Part shown: in pieces, positions 40,140 through 53,345 of the stretch
Numbering within the stretch: position 1 is the stretch's first letter
Layout of the letters: each line of letters opens with the position of its first letter
NCBI RefSeq assembly: GCF_949987535.1
Contig: NC_080067.1
Location: 52,202,910-52,266,909 of the forward strand
Direction of reading: 5' to 3'
Source: Balaenoptera acutorostrata
Taxonomy: Eukaryota > Chordata > Mammalia > Artiodactyla > Balaenopteridae
Length of the DNA stretch: 64,000 nt
Notes under the pieces: model-generated
Seen by the model: the letters and a program-made list of their open reading frames with translations, nothing else
What the model was told of the DNA's origin: nothing
Databases searched by the model: none
Made by a program: the position numbers and the translations under genes

Positions 40140-41265
40140 AATTTAAAAGTCACCATTTTCCAAGCCTATGTAGTCATTGTTTCAAGCAAAGATCATCAAT
40201 TAATGCTCAAACTAATGGGTGAAAGTTATTGAAGAATACTATAACACAATATCAAAGTACCACGCCACAGGTACCTTTACAAGGTAGAACTCTAGTGGAC
40301 CCACTTTATCAAGGGATCCAACTTATAGCATCACCAGTAATGAGACAAATTGACATGCTGTGCCTCTGATGTCATTCAAGAGGTGGACATAACATTTCTT
40401 ACGTAGTATCCTTGCCAAAAATGGTGAACCTAAATCTAACAGTGAAGAATCAATAAGAAAATCCAGATTGTGAGATGTTCTAGACATTTGACATGACCCT
40501 TCAAAAATATCTATGTCATGATAGATGAGAAAAAGTAAGAGAATGCTTCTAGATTAAAGGAAACTAAAGGAAATGTGTGATCCTGGAAGGGATCTATAAT
40601 TTTTTAAAAAAACCAAAACATGAAAGACATTACCAGGACAAACAGGGATATTTTAATACACACATTTTTATTAGGTAATATATGAAGTTAAATTTCCTGG
40701 GTAAGATAATTTCATTGTTGTTATTTAGAAGAAGACCCTTGTTCCTAGGAGATATATTTTGAGCTAATTGGGGCAAACTATCATCATGCCTGAAATAACT
40801 TTTTTAAGTGATTGAGGTAAAACCATGTGCTATGTTTTGAATATCCATGTCCCCCCAAAATTCACAAGTTGAAGTCTTAATGCCCCATGTGATGATATTA
40901 AGAGGTGGGACGATTGGGAAGTGATAGGTTATGAAGATGGAGCCCTTATAGATGGAATTAGTGCTCTTATAAAAGAGATCTCAGAGAGCTCCCTAGCCCC
41001 TTCCACCATGTGAAGACATAACAAGAAGTCTACAGCCTGGAAGTGGGCCCTCACCCACCCATGCTGGTACCCTGATCTCAGACTCCCAGCCTCCAGAACT
41101 GTGAGAAATAAATTTCTGTTGTTTATAAGCTACCCAGGCAGCAAAATATTAACAATTGCTGAATCTGGGTGGAGGGTATATATTCACTGCACTTGTCTTT
41201 CCACTTTCAAATTTCTGTAGGTTCGATATTTTTCAAAATAAAAAGTTCAAGGAGAAAAAAAAAAA
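40140..41265 (+). repeat. old L1 3' UTR, split by an MLT1 LTR
   Basis: 'catgaaagacattaccaggac', 'aatttcattgttgttatttag' and 'gacccttgttcctaggagat' precede the LTR. 'aacaattgctgaatctgggt' and 'tttttcaaaataaaaagtt' follow it, which is the order of the 3' UTR of old mammalian L1 elements. The final A run is at 41255-41266. Confidence 0.65.
40826..41143 (+). mobile_element. MLT1/MST-type solitary LTR
   Basis: Starts TGTGCTATGTTTTGAATATC, continues 'atgtccccccaaaattcaca' and 'ccctagccccttccaccatg', and ends with 'cagcctccagaactgtgag', an AATAAA and 'ttctgttgtttataagctac'. This is the complete order of a MaLR LTR, inserted in the old L1 3' UTR. Confidence 0.8.
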
Positions 41266-41439
41266 ACTCATTTCTCTTCCTGTGTTCCTCAACTCAGTGT
41301 ATGCTACCACCTTAATACACTCAATTGATCAACGAGTTCTGTGCACCATCACTCCCGAATCTCTCCACTAATCTCTGCTGTGCAGGCAGGCCATTGTACC
41401 AGCCCTCTAAGTGGTCTCTCTGCCTCCTTTCGGTCCTGC

Positions 41440-41583
41440 TCCCACCTCCACCCCCGAACCATTTTCAAAACATACAGCCTTAGTGATCATTTCCAAAATG
41501 CCAATCCCATCATGTCATTCCCATGATTAAAACATGTCAGTGTCTCCGCATAGTCCCCCAATGTCCGTCTCTTTATTTATTTA

Positions 41584-41616
<33 letters not shown>

Positions 41617-42570
41617 CACTTCTTCTTTACCCATTCATCTATTGATGGACACTTAGGTTGCTTCCACATAATATTGACTGTTATAAATAATGCTGAAATG
41701 AACCTAAGGGTGCATACATTTTTTAAAAAATTTTATTTTATTTATTTATTTTTTATACAGCAGGTTCTCACTAGTTATCTCTTTTATACATATTAGCGTA
41801 TATATGTCAATTCCAATCTCCCAATTCATCCCACCACCACCACCACCACCACCACCCACTTCCCCCCTTGGTGTCCATACATTTGTTCTCTACATCTGTG
41901 TCTCTATTTCAGCCTTGCAAACTGGTTCATCTGTACCATTTTTCTAGATTCCACATATATGCGTTAATATACGATGTTTGTTTTTCTCTTTCTGACTTAC
42001 TTCACTCTGTATGACAGTCTCCAGGTCCATCCACATCTCTACAAATGACCCAATTTCATTCCTTTTTATGGCTGAGTAATACCCCACTGTATATATGTAC
42101 CACATCTTCTTTATCTGTCCGTCTTTGTCCGTCTCTTTAACACAGTTCTCTAAGGCCCTCTTGATGGTTCTGGCTTGATGCTCCAGCCTTATCTTTCCTT
42201 CCTTTCCCCTTTGCAGATGAGTTTTCTGACTTCTTCAAAAAGCATCACACTGTTTCTGCCCAAGCAGACTTTGTACTTCACATCCTCTTTCTAGAAAACT
42301 ACTCTCCCAAGCTGCATTTACCTGCCTGAGTGATGCCCTTCTGTCAGATGGCAGCCTGGATGTTACTTCCTCCAGGAAGCCTCCCCAGAGTCCCCTCCCC
42401 AATGTGAGCTGTGTGCTCCCCCAACATTGCTCTCTCCTCAGAGCACTGAGTGATTACAGAATAACTCCAAGTTTATTTGTCAATATAGCTCTCCATGAGG
42501 GAAGGTCTGGGTCTCAGTGGTTTTCAACTTCCATAGGGTAAACATTCAATAAATATCTGTTTTCAGAATC
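41440..42570 (+). repeat. L2 LINE remnant interrupted by an L1 insertion
   Basis: L2-like text precedes the L1 ('atcatgtcattcccatgattaa', 'gtcagtgtctccgcatagtc') and resumes directly after it ('cacagttctctaaggccctc', 'ttactcccttcaggaagcc'-like 'ttacttcctccaggaagcctc', then 'aacattcaataaatatctg'). The two halves join without loss when the L1 and one target copy are removed. Confidence 0.6.
41576..42125 (-). mobile_element. 5'-truncated L1 with probable 3' transduction
   Basis: The minus-strand insertion is flanked by tgtccgtctcttta at 41562-41575 and 42126-42139. Reading the minus strand, it holds the end of ORF2 and the 3' UTR (42110 down to about 41745) and an A-rich tail near 41720-41745. 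About 110 bp of a different, older L1 ORF2 sequence follows (41612-41720), then a (CA)n tract (41587-41614) and a terminal (AAAT)n. Two tails inside one duplication are what a read-through transcript would leave. A GGT-repeat (CAC on the plus strand, 41828-41858) lies in the 3' UTR. Confidence 0.7.
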
Positions 42571-43162
42571 AGTAAATGAATGAATGTATTGTTAATATTC
42601 TCATCTACATTGTAGAAGTGGTGCTCATCTGTTTTACCAATAATAGCCAGTTTGGGGAGGGGGTCAGACTAGTGAACAATGGTCAAGTTATAGAATCATA
42701 CCGTGTAAAATAATGTTGGAAAATGAGAAATAAATTTGAGTAAAGTTTAGCGTTGTTCACTAAGAGAAAAGAGACAAAAATGGAAATCAGACCACTTTGG
42801 GTGATGTTCTGGTTTTGCCAACAACTCAAATGGACAAATCCCTTCATTTGGATTTTGGTTTCCTCACCTGAAAAATAAAGACAACAATGGCTCTCTATAG
42901 TCTCTCTCTTAATGCTAAAGTTCAATGAAAGGAAGGTGATGGAGAAAAATACTTCATAGAGAGCCAAAGTATCTATAAAAGGTGCTGCTTTTAAATTCAG
43001 CATTGTTAGACCATACATTTAGAAAATAGTAGCACCGAGTCTTTAGGCTATTAAGATATACTGACATTTTAATAACATTTATCTTTGCATTGAATTATGG
43101 TATAGATAAGGAGTCCACAAAGCCATTTGCCATACCTCACCCTGCTACAAGCACAGTTCTAT

Positions 43163-43209
43163 TTTTCCATAATTGAGACCTTGACACACAAGGTCTCAAT
43201 TATGGAAAA
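43163..43209. repeat. 21-bp perfect inverted repeat with 5-nt loop
   Basis: The arm 43163-43183 (ttttccataattgagacctt, then g) is repeated as its exact reverse complement at 43189-43209 around the loop acaca. It could form a cruciform or an RNA hairpin. No flanking transposon is recognised. Confidence 0.95.
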
Positions 43210-43229
43210 TACACACATTTTTCATTTTA

Positions 43230-43770
43230 GAATATGATTACGCACTGTTCTGCAATTTTCTTTTTTTCACTGAACAGTAAATCTTGGCAATCTTATGTCT
43301 TCCTTATTCTTTTTAATAGCTGAGTAGTAGAAGTATACCATAATTCATTTATCCATTAATTTATTGATGAATATTTGGGGTGTTTTAAATACTCCATTTT
43401 ATTGACAATATTAAAATGAATATTTTTATACAAATTTTATTTCTGTATCTGTCATAATTTATTTAGGATAGCTTGTAGAATTGGAATTGCTGGTTCAAAA
43501 AGTATGCATTTGATACATTTTACATTTGATATATTCCAGAAAATTGCCTACCAAAAAAGCCTTCACAATTTACAATCTTAGTAATAGTGTTCATTTCCCT
43601 GATTCTTTGCCAACAGTAAACATTATTGATCTTTTTAATCTTTGCCAAGCTGATGAATGAAAAAGGATGTCTTCTTTTTTGAAGAAGTTTCAAATCCAAT
43701 TCCTAGTGAGTCTGAGTATCTTTTCACATGATTAGCAGCTATTTATGTGGCACTCTTCCTTGAATGCACA
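43230..43770 (-). repeat. old L1 fragment
   Basis: The plus strand shows the antisense order 'ttttaatagctgagtagtag', 'atttatccattaatttattg', 'agaattggaattgctggttc' and 'gaaaattgcctaccaaaaaa' of old L1 elements. Strongly diverged. Confidence 0.55.
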
Positions 43771-44949
43771 AAATAAAATATGTAATATATATTATAAGTA
43801 AAATACACTGTATGTAAAATAAAGCTACATGTGATATGTGTACATGCATATATGGGTAGAAATGAATGAAAAATACACTAGAAGTATGCAACATTAAGAG
43901 TAGTTACCCAGGGTACTGTGGTTGCTAAGGGTAAGCCATGGTAAGAGGAGACTTTCATGTGTAACTTTGATTTTGTACAATGAAAATAATGTATTCCTTC
44001 TTTTTCTTTTAATAATAAAAGAACTGTTAAATAAATAGGAATCATAAAAATTGTATATGACTGACTACACCCCTTTTTTCTGTTTGTTTTTTTCTCCTCC
44101 CTCAACTTCCAGGAAATAACCCTGCTTCTTTATTTATGGTATGGACTCCAGTTGTTTCTCTACCCCCTTGAAGGATTTCCCTAAGATCCTGTCTTAGACA
44201 CTCTGCTCTTTCCTCAGGATAATCTCATTTGCACCCAGGGTCGCCACGCTCTGGGGTCTCACACCGATTTCTCTCTGCCAGCTTGATGCTTCTACATGGC
44301 TCTGCTTGTACTTAATCAGAGCATCTGCAATTAGAGAAAGAAAAGAACACACAGGAGCTATGAAGAGAGAAAACAGGAACAGGATAAGGTGCTAACCCAG
44401 CCTGGGTAGTGAGAGAAGACTTTCTGGGATGGTGGTATTTAAACATGAAGTATGAGTAGGAGTTGGCTGGAGATTGGAGGGAGGGAAGCGGGAATATTCC
44501 AACATGAGGCACCAGCATTTGATAGGTCCTAAAACAGGAATACTGTTAAAGCATTCAAGTAACTAAAATACCACCAGCATGAACAATTTGGGTAATGTGC
44601 CAGTGTCAGATAATTTTGTGACTGACTTGTTGGAACCATAAATCCAGACTGAATACTAGTGGCGAGGGGAGGGGGCCTTGAAGGCGGAGGTAAGGATTCC
44701 CTTGAAAGAAATGGATGTTCCCATTCTTTACAGCCCTAGGAAAGTGGAGAGATAGGTCTTAGTCTAAAGTAAAGGAAAATATTTTCTGGTATCTCTGGGG
44801 CCAATAATCAGTTTGGCCTCCAGGCTCTAAGGAATGAGCAGTCTGGTATATTTCCAGGGGGATTAAGGCGCTGAAAGTAGCCCCTTGGCCATATAAATGT
44901 GGCCAGAAGTGAGGAAGGGGAACAAGTTAGTAGGATACCAAAAGAAAGG

Positions 44950-45172
44950 TCTGAAACAGCCTTATCCAATAGGACTTTCTGTGATGAAGAAAATCTTCTA
45001 TAATCTGCACTATCCGATGTGGTGCCTACAAGCTACATGAGCCTACTGAATACTTTAGATGTGGCTGGTGCTTGTGAGTAACTGAATTTTTTATTTTATT
45101 AAATTCTAACTTTATTTCATTTTAACTTAAATAGCCACATGTGGTCCATGGCCACCATATTGGACAGATCTG
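44950..45172. repeat. hAT-Charlie-type DNA transposon remnant
   Basis: 'ccttatccaataggactttctg' near the left and 'gccacatgtggtccatggcc' with 'accatattggacagatc' at the right are the conserved ends of a common short hAT-type element; the inner 'tagatgtggctggtgcttgtg' fits too. Confidence 0.6.
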
Positions 45173-46619
45173 GAGGAAGACCAGTGTGACAACCTGGCCT
45201 CAGGGGTGTTGAGAGAATTAGGGAGGGAGAACATGGGAGGTGATGGAGTAGAGGAAAACCGTGTCCCTGGAAGTCCTCAGCAGAGAATGCTGGTGCCCAG
45301 AGAATCAATATCTCACAAGATGCTTATCCACAATATGGCGGTAAGACGTGATGAGGGAAGAAAAGACCCAAGGGATTCGTGTCTGAGCAAGCGTGAGGCA
45401 GAGCTTCAGGCAAAGGTCAGAAATCAACAAGAGACAATTCAGAGGGTTCCTATTTCTAGCAACAAAGTTGGTGGGGTCTTGTCTCATCATTGGGTGTGCT
45501 ATACTTGCTAACACAGGACAAATGTGAAATCAAAACAGCACAAATTATAGTTCTCCAGTTGTCTTTCTTCATTTTTCTTTTTTAATTTTCAGGAAATTAC
45601 AAAGGTAGGCCGTGCCCTAGGTCTAAAGGTCTGGCTAAGTTGATACACTACAAATGAATAGCAATAGGCATCTTTGTTTTCTTTCTTTCTCCTTTATGAC
45701 CAGTTTCTTGGTTGCCTTCTCTGCTTCAGTCCTGGCCAAAGCTTAAGGTTAAAATGTCTGTCCCCCAAAAGCACTCTTCACCACCCTCTCTGACCAAGAT
45801 TAATTTTTATAAGCACCTGTTATGAAAGCACACAGAGAAATTAGAAAAGGCATGAAGCTGTTAGAACTTGTCACAAAATTTAGCACAAAGGCAGCAGTGT
45901 TCAGGAAGACCGAATTTTCATATGTGTTGACAAAGAACTTCACTTGCTTGTGTTTTGGTGATGGCATCGTTTGTTAACCTCACCCATGAATTCTAGCAAC
46001 TCAGACAAAATCACCAAAGGATTCCTCTGTTGTTTCCAATTGTGCCAGCTGCAGGGCTGTTGGATTTGTCTTCACGCTTTTACCTTAATGCTGAGGAGGG
46101 GTGCCTGCAGGGTTCACTGATTTTCTACTGCCATCAAAAATAGGTTTTTTTGATTCCACTAAGGGAGTTGGGGCGAGAAATGCTCTGCCCTGCTGCCTTT
46201 GTTCAGCAGGTGATGGATTGACTGAGATTGCTGAATGTACTCTGTACTATGGAATAAAGTTATAGATTAAGCTTTACCTGTTTACTTTCTCTCAAGCCTC
46301 CACTGAATGCCTTTAGAAAGGAAAAAAATAATAAAAAAGCAATGAGTTTATTCCTATCTTTCCCTTTTATTCTTCCACCCTTCTCTGCATTGATTTTATT
46401 GTAGGAAGTGTTGATTATTTGCTGATTGTGCATTAATTCCAAGTTACCAAGGCACAGTGCCTGTGTGCTACTAACTTGACATGCTCGTTTTGTTAATGAA
46501 GTCCTTATTCTATTGGATTCCTATTCCTTAGAGCAAATCTCAAAGGGAGATTGCCTGGTGGCCAGTGGGAGCCATGCCATACAATGGGCTGGGAAGTTGG
46601 CAATCTACCCCAGAGCCCT

Positions 46620-46745
46620 GGCTCTGCCCCATGGGATAACTCAATTAAATATCTTTGAGCTTTATTCTCCTTATGTGTAAATGGGAAATAAAAATATCTG
46701 CCCTGCCTACATTCCAGGCTGGTGAGAGGATCAAATAACACGATA
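46620..46745 (+). repeat. MIR-like SINE remnant
   Basis: 'gagctttattctccttatgtg', 'taaatgggaaataaaaatatc' and 'ggctggtgagaggatcaaata' follow the 3' half of MIR. Confidence 0.55.
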
Positions 46746-49439
46746 CCTACAGAAGTGTTTTATAAAATCTTACTGAACTTCAAAGATATTAAATTTTTAT
46801 TCATCATTTTTACCTCCACTGATTTCTAGAAAGAGTTTTAGTTCAGTTACAATAGAAGGTACATAGGCAGTTGGACCATTAAGGCAAAGATAAAAGAGCA
46901 AGGATCATATAATGAAAACAGAAGATAGTTGTTCCAGAAAAATCTATGTTAAGAATAGTTGTATCAGTTGAACACTAAATTTAGCTTTGAACTTCCTGGC
47001 AGCTAAGGCAAAACACAAAACACCATTAGGCACACGACTTTCCTTAATCTATGAAATAAGCACGCTGGTTTATTAGGAGAGATGGAAAGTTTCCTACCAT
47101 TAACTCTAAGGATTGTGGGTGAGAATGTTTTCTGGGCAGGCGCCTGCCTACACTTTCCAGATCCCTTGCAATTGGGATGGGAACCTGGCCCACAAAACCC
47201 TTCCCCACGTACTCCTTCATGCTCTTCCCCCATGACTAGCTTGGCATATGGCCATTGTGGAAGGAAGAAGATGGAAGGAGCCTGGGGACCAGAATCCCTA
47301 CTTGGAGCTGCCTGCCTATTAGAAATATCTGCTGTCTATATGAGCAAGAAATAAGTCTTTATCATGAATGTGCTATTATATATTTTACACAGTTTGCACA
47401 CCCTATAAAAATAAAGATTTTCTAATTTTGGAACTTTATTGGATTCCATAATATACAGTTTTTAACTATCAGTCTTACCTTAAAAAAATTTTTTTTAATG
47501 ATCTTCATGGACTGTCTCATATTTTGACAGAGGCAAGCAAAATCTAACAGTTCTGAGGAAAGGGAATGAAACAAAGATGGGTGATTTTATTTATGTGCTT
47601 GGAATGGTGATGTCTGGGGTAGAAAAGAAAGAAGCAAGAGGTAAGAATAGTTCTGGAACATGAGCCATAGCCAGGAAGGCCTGTCCATTTGGGTAACTTA
47701 ATAGTGGAGATACAGTGAGCAATGAGAAGGCGGGTCCCTAATGAACTGGGAGAATCCTGACAGTTCAGAAAGAAGGATAAATAATGGAAAGGTGGGAATC
47801 TGACTGTCTGTATATTTTTTTCACTCTCATAGCCTTTTAATAGATTAGCCCCAGCTCACTTTAAAAATACAGATCAACACTGCCACCACCAAGCGGGTTA
47901 CTCATTTCTCCTTCTCATCCCTGGGGGAGGTGAGGAAAGAAGGGGTGGAGCAGGAAACCAGTACTGCTCTTGTTTTTTTTGGGGGGGGGTTAATATGATT
48001 TATTTAATTGTAAATGTATGTAATTAAATTTTTTATAACAGTTACTGTCTGTATTCCCTTAGAGTCTAGCCTGCCCAGCAGGGCATCAGAACTCTCAGCT
48101 TTGTCCTGTTGGTACAAGGAAGCATTGTTCATAGGCCCTACTGTAGACAGGAATCTTGGGAATTTTATAAAGACAATCAAGCATGAAGATATCATACATT
48201 CTGTGGATTTAACCATTTATTATACCTTAAGCACAATTTTCAGACCTGCAAAAGTGCCTTCTGAATTTCTCTGGTCTTTTTAGATTGTCAGCACAAGTGT
48301 GTTGTGTTTAGATTCCATTCAGCTCCCCAAGACAAGTTTGTTCTGAGAACCTTCCCCGAACATCTCCGGGGACTTCCTGTTAGGATTTTTACTCTTCCTT
48401 TCTCACACTGAACTGTCTTGGCCCTTCCTACTTTAAGCAGAAATAGTGCACCTTTTACATGTGGTTTAGGAGATTTCATTTCAAGCTATTTAACCTAAAG
48501 ATTTAGTAGGACTTTGGCAAACAGCAGCATGGAGTAGACAGGGTAGGGCCAGGCCATGGCTCTGGGCCAGAAAGAATGTACCAGGAGGTGATACAGACAC
48601 AGCTGCTGACAGAGGCAGGTCAGGACCCAATCCAGTGAATCCAGCAGTATAGGCAAACTAGATACAGGCCAAATAGGCAACAAGGCTTCCAAGATCAAAG
48701 AGCAGACTATCCTGACATGAAGAGGTCAACAATGGAGAATTAAAGAAAAGAAATATTCAGGAACCTACATAGCCACAGTCTTGGAAGAAAGTCAGTATAC
48801 ATCAAGTCTCAATGCGGCTTTTCCAAAATTCCATTTCCCTTGGACCATAATTTCTATTTCTCAGAATTCCTATAAATCAGCAAATCACAGCCATCCTTCC
48901 TCACACAAGAACTGACTTTTGAAGTATCTAAGAAAATGTAAAATATGTTTGAGATTAAAATAATATGAATATCCAGAGACCACATCATTTCTCTAAGCAT
49001 TACAAGTGCTACAGGAAAGCTTAAGTAACAAGCATTTTACAATTCTATGAATAATACAAGTTTCATTCCCTGCGAGCTGATATATGACTTTTTGGACACC
49101 ATCACTTGAAAGAAAAAGAAATCCTCAAGTTACTTTTCTAGTACTTCTATCCAGATAACTTCTTTGTTCTAAAGAAGAGGATCAAGACATCACTTAAAAT
49201 CTTCCGCATGCTAATAAAATATGAAGTAAGACATGGAAAGATGATGCTTTTGTACTCTTCTATGTGAATTTGTGTCTTTGCAACTCATTGCTTCCACTTC
49301 CTACCCCAATTAACAGGAATGTAAAAGCATAGTTGTGAGTGTTAGTCAAAGCTTAATTTTTTTTTTCAGGAAATGTATGAGTTAAAATTAAGAGAATGTT
49401 AAAGATCATGTTGTTCAACCTCTACTCACTGAACATATA

Positions 49440-49640
49440 ATACCTATGTTAATTGAGCACTTTTTCTGTGTCAAGCGCTCTTCCAAGTGCTTTCCAGATA
49501 ATACCTCATTTAATCCTCACAACAACCCTGTTATTCGCACGTTGGAAACAAAGGAAACTGAGGCTCAGAGAGATTAAGCAATTTGCACAAAGTCGCATTG
49601 TCCGTGGCAAAACTGGGACTCAAATCCAAGAAGTCTGACC
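49440..49640 (+). repeat. MIR SINE, nearly complete
   Basis: 'aattgagcactttttctgtg', 'tttaatcctcacaacaaccc', 'aggaaactgaggctcagaga', 'agcaatttgcacaaagtcgc' and 'actgggactcaaatcc' appear in MIR order over about 200 bp. Confidence 0.8.
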
Positions 49641-51948
49641 CCTGACTCTTAAACACTAAGTGATTCTGACTCATATACCATCATGCAATAAACATAAGCA
49701 TTACTCACTTCATTCCTAAATGTTACTACTAAGATTTATATGGTATGTGATATCTCATTTGGAAACATATGTGAAACATTGACTACAGAAAGACTCAGCT
49801 TCCCATTTTTCAGTTAAGCATTGCTACTGCTATTTAAGGACATGGACTTTACCTACTGTCTGAAAACTCTTCAGCTCCAAATAAGCAATCTGGGTACAAA
49901 AAACAAAATAGGAGATGAAAGGATCCAGTGCCAGAATCGTGGCATTCCAAGAGCATGTCTTTAGTGACTGGACTACAAATCACTGACTTTGGGGTTCTGT
50001 GTTGCAGGACAGCCCCTGAGGGCAATTTTTCTTTTCACAACAATCTACACCTGTGGCCTGTGGGCACAACGCTCATGGCAGATGGAAGAGAGTCCACAGA
50101 AATCATCTAGTATATGATTCTTCTCTAGGTGTCCATGCTGTGTGTGGAAACCGTGTTGTCTCAAGGGCCTAACTTTTATTCCCGGTTGTACATTTGCCAT
50201 TGGATCGTTCCATTCTGTCTGTTGAGTCTATTAAAAAACGATGGACTTCATTTTTTCTTGAAGTATGCTTGCAAAGCTCAATTTCTTTTTTAAAATTAGA
50301 TTTTTTAAAAAGATTGTAATTAGATTGTCTAGGTTCATGCAAGCTCTGAACAGCAATTTCTTTCTCCCTTTTGGTCCATGGGTGGTACCAGCTTTTCCAA
50401 CTGGTTAATTTCAAAATAAGTGATCCAGCCTTTGAAACATTTAAAGTTAAAAATATATATATCTTGAGATCGAATTTTCCTATTTCACTTGGGTTCACTC
50501 CAGACTAATTGGTAATTTGAAAAGAACACCCACCCCCTAACCTTTTATAGCAGTTTCACTTTCTAACACATTGACTTTATACAGTTGACGCTCCTAATAG
50601 ACCCTAGCCGTTCAACTTTGTGTTCTTAACACCAGAAAAAAACTGCCACATTTCTGTTCATTCCAGAGTCAAAGCTGTCATAGTCTGCTGTTACGTTTTT
50701 CTGAATGTCCTCAAGCTGTCAAAATGTTTGCTATGTCTATCAACATATGCCAGATTCATTTGGGGCATTGGACATGGGCAGCACTAAAATCTTTCAGACA
50801 AATGGGTTTGGATGAACTGCAAATATATGAAGATTAAAATGAGAAAAGTGTAGGGCAGAGCATGTCTTTGCTACTAAATATGATAGATTCTATTAAAAAG
50901 AAATGATTGATACTATTGGGACATTATCAACACAGGTAAAATTTAACTTGTTACACAAAACAGGGTATAGTAGAGCATTTCAGTGGTTAGCAACTCTTTT
51001 TTTTTGGATAGGTAAAGATTAAAATTTGTGCCAATTACAGGCCAATATAATGGTGAGATTTCATCATGCTTTATTAATTTCAAGGTGGTATTCCCAAACA
51101 TTGTATGTCTGTTTCAAATTAATATGACATTCTCAAGCACCCCCAGAGGACATTCTGAAGCCCTGAGATCATATTTTAGCAACTGTAATGCAGTAGAAAG
51201 GACGGAGGCTCATGGCTACCTAAATTCCACAGCACGGAAGAGCACTTCTTCCTATCAGCATGAGAAGCTAAGAATCATTTTGATATATGCTGTTCATTAG
51301 GCATAGCTGCAGAATTCAAAATTAATTAAGATAGAGAGAAGGAACTTATTCATTTATAGTTAAAATTCCTAAGGTTTATTTTACATGTAGAATTAAAATA
51401 AAATTTTAAAAATGTTGTTTTCATTGGCATTGCTCCAATATTTGCAAAAAGAGTGGCAGACTGGTCCCTCCCATGGGGTCTGGGACAATGAAGTGCCACA
51501 GTCTGCTTTGAAAAGGAGCTGTGTCGCTCGGGGTGAGGCAGGGGAGAATGTTTGCACACGGGGAAGTGGCGATTTGCATTTCCAGAGGGATACTTCCACG
51601 TTACCTGCAAGGACAGTTATTATCGGGAGTCACCCTAGAGATCTGGCTTCCCCCCTGTCACCATCGTAACTTTGTTTTCCAAAAATACGTTGATTTCTAA
51701 GAAAAAAATTTGTCCAAGAATTCATTTTCCTTCCTGGATGGTAATGATATTCAACAGCAGCAATTTCATACTGAATAATGTTATTTGTCCCGAAGAACTG
51801 AGGGATAAAGTTACTCTGGTGTTAAATCCAGGTCTCACCAATTCTTTTCAATTCCATGTTTTAACCATTAAGTATACTAAAAAAAAAAAAAACTTTTAAG
51901 AGAAAAATCTCTTTCTGTTTCATCCTGGTCTCCTTCATGAGCAACTCA

Positions 51949-52225
<277 letters not shown>

Positions 52226-53189
52226 CTTTGAAAAGAAACAATTTAGCAATCGAATTCCAGAATCAAAGTACATTTCAAGGTACTCAATTAGGAGGCAAAA
52301 AGTTCAAGCCCAGAGGTAGGAAATGAAAGCTCTAAACCCCGGCACTTCCTTAATTCCACAGTTTATTTTCAAAACCCACTGTTGAATTGTTTTAAAACAT
52401 CCCCTCCTTATACTCTGTTTAACCTGGCTTGATTTTAAAAAGTGTAAAAGTTTCCCCCTGTTTATAGCAACTGACACAGAATGCAACATCTAATACTCAT
52501 TTAAAATGCATTAGAAAAGCAATTTCTCAAAATCTCTTTGGCTAAACTTGCTTCTATTCACATGTTGTGGTTTTAAACTCCATTTTCTTGTGTGGAGGCG
52601 TGAGGTGACACAGCTGCAAGGTTTCCGACCCAGTGAAGCGCTCGCCTCTGAAGGCCACCTTCCCAGCAATGTGGCCTTGTTTGTTTCATCCCTCCCTGCT
52701 GCCTTTGTGTGCTTCCTGGCAACCAACATAAAGCCCTTCACCTCCCCAACTAATGACTGACCTGAAGGTTGGAATATATAATGTAAACATTGAGGCTTTT
52801 TTAAAGGACAATTCAGCCCACTCATTTTTTATTAAATTTCACCCCTGCATTATTTAACGACAACTTTTATAAATACATTTTCTATGAAGCATATTATGTA
52901 TTATGAAACAAGATGATTAGCCAAAGAAAAGAGCAATGAATTTAGGAATGTTACATTTTCCATATAAAAAATGTTTCATTCTTATTTAATAAGACTCCAT
53001 TCCTATATTCTCTTTGTCTTAGTTTCTATGTATATAAAGTGGGGATAGTTTAGCATAGGCTTCCAATTCATTGAAAGTACGGGGGAGGGGGAAACACAGC
53101 ATAACATAATATGATAAACCTTATGATAAAACTACTTACAGTACCATCACTGGTTCAGCTAATATTAATGAAAAGGAAGGAAAAAGGAG

Positions 53190-53345
53190 AAAGTTAATAT
53201 TTTGTTTTAGTATTTACCATATGCCAGGCACTACACTAAGCACTTTGTAATTCCTTATCTTGTTAAAGCTTCACAATAACCCTGCAAGGCAGACAAGATC
53301 ACTCTTCCCACTTTACAGATGAAGAAGCAACGTAAAGGCCAACAT
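53190..53345 (+). repeat. MIR SINE remnant
   Basis: 'accatatgccaggcactacac', 'taagcactttgtaattcctt', 'cacaataaccctgcaaggcag' and 'cactttacagatgaagaagc' are in MIR order. Confidence 0.75.
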
